Positions 1 to 10,100 of a stretch of 24,906 bases of DNA are shown piece after piece. Both the position numbers and the translations under genes were made by a program. The notes below the pieces were generated by a model. The model worked only from the letters and a program-made list of their open reading frames with translations, had not been told where the DNA came from and did no database searches. Each line of letters starts with the position of its first letter. Position 1 is the first letter of the stretch. Source of the DNA: Parachlorella kessleri. Its lineage: Eukaryota > Chlorophyta > Trebouxiophyceae > Chlorellales > Chlorellaceae. The stretch covers positions 1 to 24,906 of the forward strand of contig BBXU01000541.1 in NCBI GenBank assembly GCA_001598975.1, read 5' to 3'.

Positions 1-99
1 GACCGACAAATACGCTCACACATACGCCACCCCGCAAGCACGCACCATTACCAGCGTAGCCCACCACCTAGCTCATATCTAGTGCAAATGCCTACCAAC

Positions 100-3000
100 C
101 TGCGTCGTATTGTTCCTGCAGGCGGCGGGCATACTCCTCATCGTTCCCGCCCATCGGGGCTCCCTGGCCCAAGGGCTGGAAGTGCTGCCAGGCTGCACAC
201 ACAACACATACCAACACTTCAGAGATGGGGACAAGGGAGGACAATGCTGATCGGGCAACAGCAAGGGCCGCCGGGCTGGCATAGCATCCGGACACAATGG
301 CGGGAGATCACAGGGAGTGAAGCGACGTAGAGCTGGCCTCCACTACATGGACTGCCCATAGCAGGGAGGGCTCCTGCAAACACTAAGATGAGAAGGTAGT
401 GCCTACCTCCAGGCGTGGTAGCCATCGGAGCCCCCGCCGCGGTGCCGGGTGGCGGGGTGGCGGGAGGGGTGTACTGCGACGGCGGCGGCTGCCCGGGCGC
501 GGCGGGCGGGCGCGGCGCTTGCGGCCGCTGGCCCTTGCTGTTAATCAGCTCGCCAAACAGCTGCAGCGCGGCGACGGACTGCGCCGAGCCGTCATCAGGC
601 CTACGGGCAGCAGGAACGGTACCAACTTCGGCGAGCCCGCCTACCCAATATGTATACACCAAATACCATGCCATTCTGCTCCTACACTCAGGGAGGCTTG
701 ACCAGCATGTCTCCTCCACTCAGCAACCGCCAGCTGCCACCTGCCACACTGCATTGCCGCCTCCTGCCACCCCCAACAACACCCCCCTTGCATACCCAAG
801 CACCTACACAAGGAGCACAGCCTCGCCACCCACATCCAAAGCGCCACCCACTGCAGTGCTTGCCCACTCCTCGCCGCGCAAGCCCCAGGCATGCACGCCC
901 ACCTGAGGTAGATCATGTAGCCCTCCCCCACGCCACCGGTGTAGAAAGCGCCTGTGGGCGCGTCGTGCTTGCGGTGCAGGGAGATGCCCAGCTGGGCGGG
1001 CCCCTGGGCGTGGATGCGCGCGATGGCCTTGGGGTTATACACTTCAGCCTGCAGGCAAGAGCCGGACAGGTCATATGAGTCAGCGTACCACAGGCGTCCA
1101 GCAGGGGTCTAGGCATGTGGATGCGCGCGATGGGCTGGAGGTTGAACCTCAGACTGTACGCATGCGCCAGACAGTTCTTGAGTGAGTCATGATGATGGTA
1201 TGGTGTGATGTGCCCAGCACAGGCACTAGACGTGCGGACGGGTAACCCTCGCCATAGGGGGCTGCACGCCTTGGAATTGCACGTGCAAGCCAATCAGCTT
1301 AGTGCAATGAAGCGCAGGGCTTTCAGAATGCCCACCAAGACAGCCACATGAAGATTAGCCTCCATGGTCTAACGAATGTGGGACTACTAACCGCATCCAG
1401 CTGCTGGCTTCACAAAAACCACAAAGTTAGCACATACTCAGCACTCACTTGCCAGACAGAACAATAGCAAGCCTCACCGAGCGCGCGCCGTCCAGCCACA
1501 CGCGGCAGGCCGGCACCGTGTTTGCCGTGCTCTTGTAAGCCAGGAACACGAGGTGGGTGACCTGGCGGGCGGGCGGGGCGCCTGGGTACGGGTAGCGGTG
1601 GCAGATCACGCACCACCTGCAGCAGGGATGAGACCCACACAAATGAGACTGTCGGTGAGAGGGTTAGACGGGAGGGCTGCTGCTGGGATAGAGTAGCTGT
1701 GGCAATGTCACGCCGGCTGCAAGCCAACACAAGAATATCAGGTCGCGCCTGCTAATACGACGACTCCAATGCTGGCTGGATCTTTGCGTGCCACACATTT
1801 CACAAGTGCAACCTTGCGCTCCTAGATGTTCTCAAATGCTCTTATCCTTACGTAGTGACCCGGTCACCCGCGCAAACTCGTCCACTGAGAGAGTCAGGGG
1901 AGCACCAGGGTGAAGGTAACAGTGGCAGGAGCCGCATGACCAGCAGCAGATTCCTGCTCCAACCTTACACCTGCCACGGTGGCCTTGCTGCCCGCACCCA
2001 GAAGCCAGCCTTACCTGCGCTGCCACTCAGAGCCCAGACCCCCAAAGCGTGGCACTTTCAGCATCAGCCAGCCCTTGAATACCGCGGCCGCCTCGGTGCG
2101 GCGCAGGAGGGCGACATTCTTGTCAGCGCAAGCGACATCCATGGCAGTGAAGCCTGCGTGAGTGCAGACGGGCAAATGCCAACGCTCAGTAGCTTGTCAA
2201 TATCAGCACGGCCCCTCATCAGCTGAGCTGGGTGACCCTGCCTCAATAACAAGCTCCTACCCCAGCCAGTCCAAACCCTTTGATGCATGCAAACACCCCA
2301 TTCCAAACCCGGCCGCCGCCCCCCCCCCCCCGCCCCGCAGGCCCCACCTCGCATGTTTTCCACCAGCGGGTTGGCCCCGTGCCTCATCAGCAGGTCCACG
2401 ACTGCCTCGTGTGAGTGCGCCACCGCCTCATGCAGGGCGCTGCCGCCGTCGGCGCGCCGGTTCTGGTGGTGGATGTTGGCACCCTGCTGTAGCAACTGCA
2501 GGGAGGACAACAGGGGCAAGGGGAGTGCTAGGTAAGGGGACGATGTGCTTGAGATGCTCAGCTACAACCACCTTCCCTGCTCTATCCCCTGCTCTGTGGG
2601 CTGCCTGAGCTGTAGGTTCTCAAGGCCCAGGTCCGCCCCCTCATACAACCCTAGATGCACTAGTTACAGATTCTACACCAGCTCCACACTTGCAGGTGCG
2701 CACATTGCATGCCTGCTGACACATCCCACAGCACCCGTGTATGCACAAGCCACTTCCGTCGGTTCCACAACCACATGTGGCAGGCCCACTTCTATGAGCT
2801 ACTTGGCTGTGACTTCGTCAGCCCAGCCAAAAAACCGTCCAAAGCCTGATTCTCAATTCGCAAGGAACTGGCTTACCAACTCCACCACTTGTAGGTGGCC
2901 CCTCTCCGCGGCCAAGATGAGCGGAGTGCTGCCATCATCTTTCTGCACTTCTAGATACCTGCGACACTTCCTGTCCGCACACGGAGTCAGCAGCGGACCA

Positions 3001-3595
3001 GCCCTGGACCTCCGCCCGGACAGTTGCCACCTCCACAGTGCCACTTCTGGAATGCAGCTGTTCACAGACAGGGCCCCCCTGTGCAACACACTCGCGTAGT
3101 GATGTCACAGGTTATAAGCTCCTTGAGGGATAAAAGGTAGCCTTGTTGCAGTGAAACTGACTGTGTACCTGTGACCTGAACTTGTACAAAGGCAACTCCA
3201 TAAACCGCCCCAAGGCCTCCCAGCGCCCAAGTCTGGACAGCGGCCCAGCACCTGATGGCAGCGCACCTCAACCAGCGCCGCAACCCGCTCACCTGGACCG
3301 GTTGCGGTTGTACTCTGCTTCGTGCCGCTGTATGCCCGCCAGTAAGTCCTGCAAGCACGAACAGGCAACAGCCTTGCTAGGCCTTCAGCTCCCACTTTCC
3401 TGCTGCAGGCACGAGACCCACCCCCAAGCCAATCCACCACATACCTAGCTTGCATAACCTCCCTCTGGCAGGTACCAACAGACAACGCTGCTTGCTCCTA
3501 GGGAGCCGCCAAGTGCCGGTCACCTTGAGGGCTGCATAGTCCCCATTCTTGGCAAGCTTCAATATCTTCTCAGGGGTCGAGAGCGTCTGCCCCAT
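100..3595 (-). CDS. Ankyrin / PH-like protein of the XBAT34/35 type (3' partial)
   Basis: Probably an ankyrin-type E3 ubiquitin ligase; the diagnostic RING finger would lie off the left edge and is not seen. Exons (minus, phases agree): 3595-3524, 3348-3293, 2958-2877, 2495-2348, 2153-2015, 1616-1478, 1048-903, 600-407, 192 to about 100 (or 96). The start ATG at 3595 gives MGQTLSTPEK, a Gly-2 N-myristoylation-like start also typical of XBAT34/35, suggesting membrane anchoring. Residues 25-138 hold about three ankyrin repeats (STPLILAAERGHLQVVE, SALHEAVAHSHEAVVDLL, FTAMDVACADKN). Residues 145-261 resemble a PH domain (FKGWLMLK, then WQRRWCVI, then LVFLAYKS). A Pro/Gly-rich linker follows. The last visible exon has DEEYARRLQEQYDA, like a ubiquitin-binding MIU/UIM helix. 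The gene is divergent from the lipase. Family membership is recalled from plant homologues; RING and ligase activity are inferred. Confidence 0.75.
1112..1157 (-). repeat. Intronic degenerate copy of the following exon's 5' end
   Basis: Inside the intron 1477-1049 of the ankyrin gene lies a second copy of the start of the exon at 1048. The 17-bp stretch at 1117 (plus strand) is identical to that at 1010, 107 bp away. Read on the minus strand, the copy encodes FNLQPIARIHM beside the true exon's VYNPKAIARIHA, preceded by a CAG like the true acceptor. Similarity spans about 40 bp with scattered differences. It is probably an old tandem duplication across an intron-exon junction. Confidence 0.65.
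2319..2347 (-). other. G-run tract just downstream of a 5' splice site
   Basis: The plus strand has 13 consecutive C at 2319-2331 plus flanking C4 runs. In the transcript (minus strand) these become GGGG, GGGG and G13 runs within about 30 nt after the GT donor at 2347. Intronic G-runs near donors are known splicing enhancers and can form G-quadruplexes. Whether that happens here is inference. Homopolymer length may also be a sequencing artefact. Confidence 0.5.
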
Positions 3596-4172
3596 GTAGC
3601 CGCTTCCCCTGCGTTTACTCGGATTGCTGTGCTGGGACTTCCGAGCGGTAGCTGTGCCTCGGGTGGCCCTCGACTGCTTGACCTCCTGCCTGGCGTCCCG
3701 GGACAGGTACCGGAAGCCGTAGCCGTAGTATGCTGTGTGAATTGTTGGGCAAAAGCCCTTGTGCTTCTCTTGCACAAGGGGTCTGCGCACTGTGAAAGCT
3801 GACGGCAGCCGGTTGTGGCAGCAAGGTAAGAACGATACTCTAGGCGTCTACTTAAGGGATGCAACAAGGGGAAGCGGGCGACAGTTGCTGAGGAAACGCG
3901 GTGACAGGGTGCTGCCAGGGTGGATCGATACCGTCTGCATCTTCGCCCGCTGCGCGCAGTTGAGGAGCTACCCGTGGACCTACCAAACCGTAACAAAGCA
4001 AATCGAAACGTGGTGCGATGTTACCCCTGGTGTGACCTTGAGCTACACTGGGGGTTGCGAAGCCTCCCTGACTTCTTTGGCAACCTTGATCACTTACACA
4101 AGTAACAAGGTCATCGTCTCAGCCCCCATGACATGATTGAATCCTCCTCCTCCATCTCAGGACCTGCGTACA
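3596..4172. promoter_or_regulatory. Divergent intergenic / promoter region between ankyrin and lipase genes
   Basis: This stretch separates two divergent start codons (3595 minus, 4173 plus), so it must hold both promoters and 5' leaders. No clear TATA box was seen. It contains a perfect hairpin at 3756-3780. A small lipase exon could also lie here: an ATG at 4018 with a donor at 4030 would join in phase 0 to the acceptor ending at 4160. That is only one of several possibilities. Confidence 0.5.
3756..3780. promoter_or_regulatory. Perfect 9-bp inverted repeat with 7-nt loop
   Basis: CCCTTGTGC at 3756-3764 pairs perfectly with GCACAAGGG at 3772-3780 across the loop TTCTCTT. It sits about 160 bp upstream of the ankyrin start codon in the divergent promoter region. 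It could be a dimeric transcription-factor site or an RNA hairpin in a long 5' leader. Role unknown. Confidence 0.5.
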
Positions 4173-7100
4173 ATGGTCGAAGCCCTGGGCCTGTGGGGGC
4201 TGCAGGGCCCGCTCCCCTGGGAAGCCTGCAAGCAGGACCTGGCCGACGCCTTCCAGTGTGGCACTTTAGAAGAGGTGCAGGTACGGTTCATGCTTTGCAA
4301 GGCTCTAAGTTGCATTGTATTGTAGCTGAGGGTCTCGTCCTGGTATGGCCTAGCAGCGCTGTCCAACTTTGAAGTTGCAAGCAGTTGGTCTGCTGCCAGC
4401 ACATCCGTTCCTGATGGCCTGCTTTATGTCTACAGGACTTGGTTAACAGTCTGCTGTTGGCAGGTAAGCGCAGAGGAGCGTGGAGCTTGCAGCCCCGCCT
4501 CGGAAGCATCTTGCCTACTGGTGGCCTTAGAAGTACTCCAAATGCAAGCTGGCGGTGCATGCAACTGGGGCGCAGCTGACGCAGCTGGCACAGGCCAGAT
4601 TGCTGTCTAACCTTTGCTGTCACATACATCCTTTCTCAAGTTATATAGTTGAAGACATCCTGTGTGGTATACAAGTGCTGCAGAGTGCGTGTACAAGGCA
4701 GTGGGTGAGGGAGCAGACGCGGCGCTTGCTTGCCTCAACGCATTTGCCCAGCAGTTTCCAACCGGCCTCCCAACCTTGACTCAGGTCCAGTTCTCGCGTC
4801 GCCGGGTGCCTCACAGGTGGGGCACACACAAACTGCGTACACATGCGGCTCCTATGCCTACTGATGCTCACTGGGGTCCCGGAAGATGCGTGCAAAGCAG
4901 GACACCTTCCGGCCCGCCTGACTGGGGCTAGCTCTCCATTGCTACATTCATGAATGCCAGTTCCCCCCCTGGGAACGCATAGCGGCGCTGCATGTGATCT
5001 TCTGAAGGAGTGAGAGTTGCAGGCCTGGAAGGCAGCAGTGGCCCAGGCATCACCCGCAAAGCCTTCTCTACTTTTTGGAGACGTGAATAGCGCTACGGGC
5101 CCGCAGCCCAGGGTTCACAGCTTGCAACTCTGTACCACACTTCCAGCCCTCGCCCGCGTCCACAAGCAGTCGATTAAATTAGTCGGGCTGGGGGTTTGCT
5201 CAGTGTCAGGCAGGGCCTCGCCCGGCTCTAATGCATAAAGTGCCCAGGCTTTAGCTCAAACCAAAGTTCAATGCAGTTGTCCTGTGACCCTGTCTGCGCC
5301 CCTTAGGTACTTGTTGGGGCGAAGCAGCGGGGCCCTGTATGTATGTTTCATGGGGACCAAAGAGCTACGCGACTATGTTGCTGATGCCAACCTGCTGCGG
5401 CATGAGCTGTGGAGCCAAGAGCAGCCAGGGCGGGGCGTGCCTGGGCTTGTGGTGAGTGAAGGGTTAGACCTGCGTGCTCAGTTGCGGAGGGAGAAATAGA
5501 AGAGAGGGATGTATTAGTGTGCAGTGAACGGGCTTTGAGCGGGGCCGACCTGCTTGATGGGGCACGAGCAGAGAACCTAGAGCATTAAGCCATGCGTGGG
5601 AAAGCCCTTGCCTCCGCCTGTGGTGAGTGGACAAGACTAGCAGTCTGGTCTGCTTTTTTGACAGAGAGGCACTTGTGCATTCAGCTAAGTTGTGTAGGTG
5701 AGGGTTAACGACCAGTGTGAGCGGCCCCAAGGGCTATCCTTATGACATTGAATTGACGCCACCTTGATTTACAGTACTGGGGCATAAAGAGGGACAGGGG
5801 TCACATTGCCATGCGCCATGCGTGCAGGCAGGGGCTACCGTGCACCGCGGATTTCTCAATCGCTCCCAGGGAATACCAATAGAGAGCCTCTACCTGCATG
5901 CCCAAGAGCAGGGGCTGCGGCTGGTGCTGTGCGGTGAGGAGCAACCCCTGGCTTGTAGCACATCTTACATGCCCCGTGCAGCCCATGCCACAGCAGGGGC
6001 TACCAGTGGCCCCGGTGCTCTTCTGCCGGGGGTAAGCTGGCGCTGTCTCAGGTACCTCGTGTCATCCCATATAAGTGCACTGGCAGCAGGGTGCTGTTGA
6101 TGCAAACATCGCGCATGCCCCCTTCACCAAGTTGCCCCGCAGGGCACTCTCTGGGCGGGGCTGTGGCCGCGCTGTGCATGCTGCGCCTGCTGGCCGTGCT
6201 GCCCTGTCCTCCCCCGCCCACACGCCTGCGCTGCCTGGGCTTCGGCTGCCCGGCCATTGGCAGCGAGTCCCTAGCAGAGCATGTTCACAGCAGGGGCTGG
6301 GACCGCTACTTCTACAGCTACGCGCTCCCAGGTGCGTCACTTATAACTGACTCGAGGCTGCTCATTCAGGCTGTTCCTTCAGGCTGTTTCTATCAATCTG
6401 GGTGCCTGCGTGTAGAGAAGGCTTTGTGTGTTACTTGACGGTGGGCCTTCCTTAAATAGCGTGCAGCTATAAAATCACCCTGGAGTTGTTTGTTGAGGTC
6501 AGAATTGCGCGGACTTGCTGCAGAGGATTGCGTGCCGAAGCTGTTCCTCTTTCGGCCCAACCCAATGGCAGTTGTGCCACCGGTAGCATCCCCAGCAGCT
6601 GCTGCTGTGAGCAGCACAAGAGGGGGGACAGCGTCAGCCCCGCTTGCAGCAGTTCTGCCGCCCAGTGAGGGATCCGTTGGCAGCACCGCAGCAGCACATG
6701 CTGCAGCAGGGGCCAGGAGCGGTGCTGGAGTTGCAAGCCAAGAGCGGCCCACGGGCGAGGTGTCGCCTTCTGACCAAACCGCGGCCGGCAGTGGCACTGG
6801 CATGGCCAACGGGGGTGTTGGAAGGCTGGCTTGGGCTGCTGGCACTCTGGCTGCCGTGGCACAGACCGCTCGTGCTGGTGAGCAGGGCTTGTTGTTAGCT
6901 TGCCACTTGTCGTCCTGTCCCCAGTTACGTTGTCTTTGGGTGGAAACCCTTCTTGCCGTGGTGCCGGAGTTTCTGCGACATCTGGAGGACGCTTCAAGAA
7001 GGATCCGGGAATAGGTTGGAGGCTTTGTATGGCCTCCTTCAGAAAAATGGGTTGGGAATCGACCTATGCAGGTGCTGCCAAGCTGGTGCCCACCTACCCA

Positions 7101-10100
7101 ACCTTCGTCCACTTTGGCAACAACCTGTACCTCCTCCCCACACGTGTTAGTACCTATGTTCCCGCAGCATCCTCCACCATAGCAACAGCAGGGGCTGCTG
7201 CCGCTGCTGCTGCTGCTGGGGCCGCGGCACTCAAGGCTGTCGAGACAGCTGATGCTGCCAGCGCTCCCGCCGAGGCAGCTCAGAGCCAGCCCCTCTTTGC
7301 CAGCCACCGCATGTTCAGCTACCGGGCTCGCGTGGTCTCCATTTGTCAGCATGCGCTGACAGGCAGAGACAGTAGCATAGCAAGCTTGAGGGCCGGCGGG
7401 TGGCGTGCTTGGCGCCTGGCGCGCTTTTCACGTCATGCTGCCCAGGTAGCACAGCATGCTCAGCACGCTGAGATAACGATGGCTCAGCTGGCACCAGCCT
7501 TGACAGTGCAGCAGGCCCGCCTGCTGGTGCCACCCATTCCCCCCCTGCCTGCCAACCTAGCTCCAGGCGTTGCGGCCAGTGGGCATGGCAGCATTGAAGC
7601 CAGCAGCAAGGGCAGCAGCAAGGGCGGCATGTCAGTCACTGCGGAGGCAAGACAGGGTAGCAGCCCAGGCGGCGAGCCGGGACCAAGTTGGCGGGATAGG
7701 CTATTAGTCTTGCGCCGGCGCCCACAAGCTGACCTGGCGACACCTGAAGGCGCCGGCGGGAGCACAGTACCGCCAGCAGCGCCAGGGCCCGAAGCAGAAA
7801 ACACAGCAGCGGGGAACCTGGGTGATCTGGTGCAAGTGAGGGTTGAGGTGTGGGGTGCTGGCTTACAAACCTGCACAGCAGCGTGGCTGCGCTTCCCCAG
7901 TGGTGCCAGGCTGGAGGCTAGCCGGCTGGAGAACAGGGCAGAACAGCGGCTGCGGCAGGGCCTGAGGGCTACAGAAAGTGCAGATGCTGCAGCAGGCACA
8001 GCAGGGTGGCTGGCAAATCGGGCGCTTCCGTGGCGACGGGGCGACAGCACACAGAGTGGCGGAGGCAGGGGCAGCAGGGGGCGCAGCTTGACCCTAGACT
8101 CTCGCCTGCCAGGCAGCCCAGTTGCAGGAGGCGCGGGGGGGGCGGCAGACAAAGCAGGCCTGGTGCTACACTTTGCCGTGCCCCTGGCAGCTCTAGCACA
8201 GCTGCAGGTGCCCGACGCTGCTGCCCAGCATAGCACCGAGCCAGCCGCAGGCAGCCCAAGCCAGCAGCTGCAAAAGCTCTCCCTTCGGCTGGTCACCGAT
8301 TTTTATACCGTGACTGCGCCTGTGGACCTCTCTACGCGAGCTGTGTGGGTGCTAGGGCCGGACCCCGGCTTGTGCCACGCCATATACACTGCCCTGGTGG
8401 CAGCCTCTCGCCAGCAGGCCGCCGCAGCAGCAGGGTTAGGCGTGGTCGCAATGCAGCAGCGTGGGTGGCTGGGGCCCGTGCGCGCAGCGGTGCCCTCCGC
8501 CATAGCAGGGCTGCCCGGTGCTGCTGCCGGCGCCACGTCAGCAGTGTCGGGCGCAGCCGTCAGCCTTGGCGGGGCTGTCGGCAGGGGTGCCCAGGCTGCT
8601 GCTACCAGAGCTGTGGTGGTGGTGAGGGCGGCGGTTGGCAGGCAGGCCCCTCAGGCCACCGCGGCAGCCGCTGGTGAACTGTCAGCGGCCAAGGGGCCTG
8701 GCAAGCAGGGCGGGCCAGGGCCGCTGCTGGATGCAAGCGGGGATGCGGGTGGCGCGGATGCTGCAGAACAAGCGGCACCTGAGCAACCCTCCCAGGTCAA
8801 GCCTGTAGACCTGGGATGGCAGCTGGGACGGCTCAAAGCAGCCTGGACTCCCGCCTTGGCGAGGCCAGCGTTGGCGGCGGCAACAAGAGCGGGTCACCGT
8901 CTGCGCCGCTTCATGACAGACTGGTCGCCCCTGCCAGCGCCTCCTCCCCCTCTTCCCAGGGCGCTGGTGCAGGGCGTGACCCTCGTGAATGCTACCCAGG
9001 CGGCCTTGGGCGCTGCCCATAATGGCTGGCAGGGAGGTCAGAGCTTGGCACCAGCAGCTGGCTGCAGTAGCAGCGCTTTGCTTGACAGGCAGAACGAGGC
9101 CGTGCGGCTGCTACGGCTTATAGCGACGGTGGTGCGACGGAAGGGGCTACAGCTGGTGGGCGACGAGGAGGCAAGTGCTTGCCAGGCAGCATTTGCAACA
9201 TGGGCCTTGGGTGAGGGGTCCCATGGCTTGACCATGCCTACAAAAACCACCTAGGCTAAGCGGCCTAAGCATTAGTATGTTTGAGGAGCAGAGCATCGAT
9301 AGCATGGCCCACATTCACCATCGGGAGTAGCAGCGATTGGCCCTCTGCGTTCCGAGCTCCTGTGCTCTTCCTTTCGTCACATAGCAGTGGTTGCGTGATG
9401 CAGGCAGGGCTCTACTTAAAGGAGTGGAGAGCGTCTGCCTGCTGATGTCGTAATGACTTACGACGGCGAATCAGGAGTTCATGCTCCATCATCTCATCAT
9501 GTTATATTGCGTGCTGGTCTTGTCCCATGGTGCTGCAGGGGTTTACCGGGGACATGGAGCTTTTGCTTGCTGACCTGGCCGATGCTGAGGTGGCGGACGA
9601 GGACCTGCTCTTGGACCGCCAGCTGGGCGCAGGCGCCAGGCTTAAACGCCGCGTCAGCCAGGTTGTTGCGATTGCACAACAGATAGGATGAGATGGGGTG
9701 TTCAGAGTCCCAACACACATTTCAGAGCCCCTCTGGAGCTGGCATTTATGGGTGGGTAAGGAGAATAGTGCTGCCGGTGGGAGGCAACCCTGGCTGACCC
9801 TTGGATCGTGAAGGGGCCCCATGTGTGCTGGCGCTGAGAGACAGTGAGGCCTGATAATGCAGGGAGTCAGCATGAGGTGCGATGTCACAAGTTGCCCCAT
9901 AACCCGTCGTCTATGACCCATGTCCTCACTGTGCAGTCATGATCTGCTAACTCCACGCTGTGCCTGCTGCAGGCCAGCCGGTCTGCCCAGCACCGTGCCG
10001 CCCTGCTGCAGCGCTGGCCAGCACTGAGAGAAGCACCCCAGCCCGACCTCCTGCTGCTGGTGGTGTCACATGATTTGCTGCCCGCCTTTCTCTTTGACCC

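Noticed and set aside
2763..2900. Possible further intronic echo of the ankyrin exon 2958-2877
   Set aside because: Only loose similarity (CACATGTGG against CACTTGTAGG and flanks). Too weak to separate from chance by eye.
3920..4105. Possible first lipase exon starting MDRYRLHLRPLR
   Set aside because: Its only decent donor leaves phase 2, while the next exon needs phase 0. Family support is absent.
5017..5238. Open frame between lipase exons
   Set aside because: Its phase does not match the exon ending at 4816, and homology shows the neighbouring exons join directly.
6878..7014. Read-through of the lipase frame past 6877, encoding a VVPEFLRHLED-like stretch
   Set aside because: It resembles the plant LVP...KKQL region, but it ends in an in-frame TAG and no donor there restores phase. 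The strong donor at 6878 and acceptor at 7071 give a correct 194-nt intron, though cDNA could overturn this.
5828..7201. Recurring GCAGGGGCT, including a shared 12-mer at 5828 and 5993
   Set aside because: It occurs in exons and introns alike and fits the common CAG/GGGC bias and Ala/Gly codons of this genome. A genome-wide word count would be needed before calling it a repeat family.
6393..7352. Long open frame on the minus strand (319 codons)
   Set aside because: It lies antisense to well-phased lipase exons, is low-complexity and shows no family similarity. It is a shadow of GC-rich coding sequence on the other strand.
7484..8296. Open frame of 270 codons on the minus strand
   Set aside because: It is antisense to the large lipase exon, Ala/Pro/Ser-rich, without motifs.
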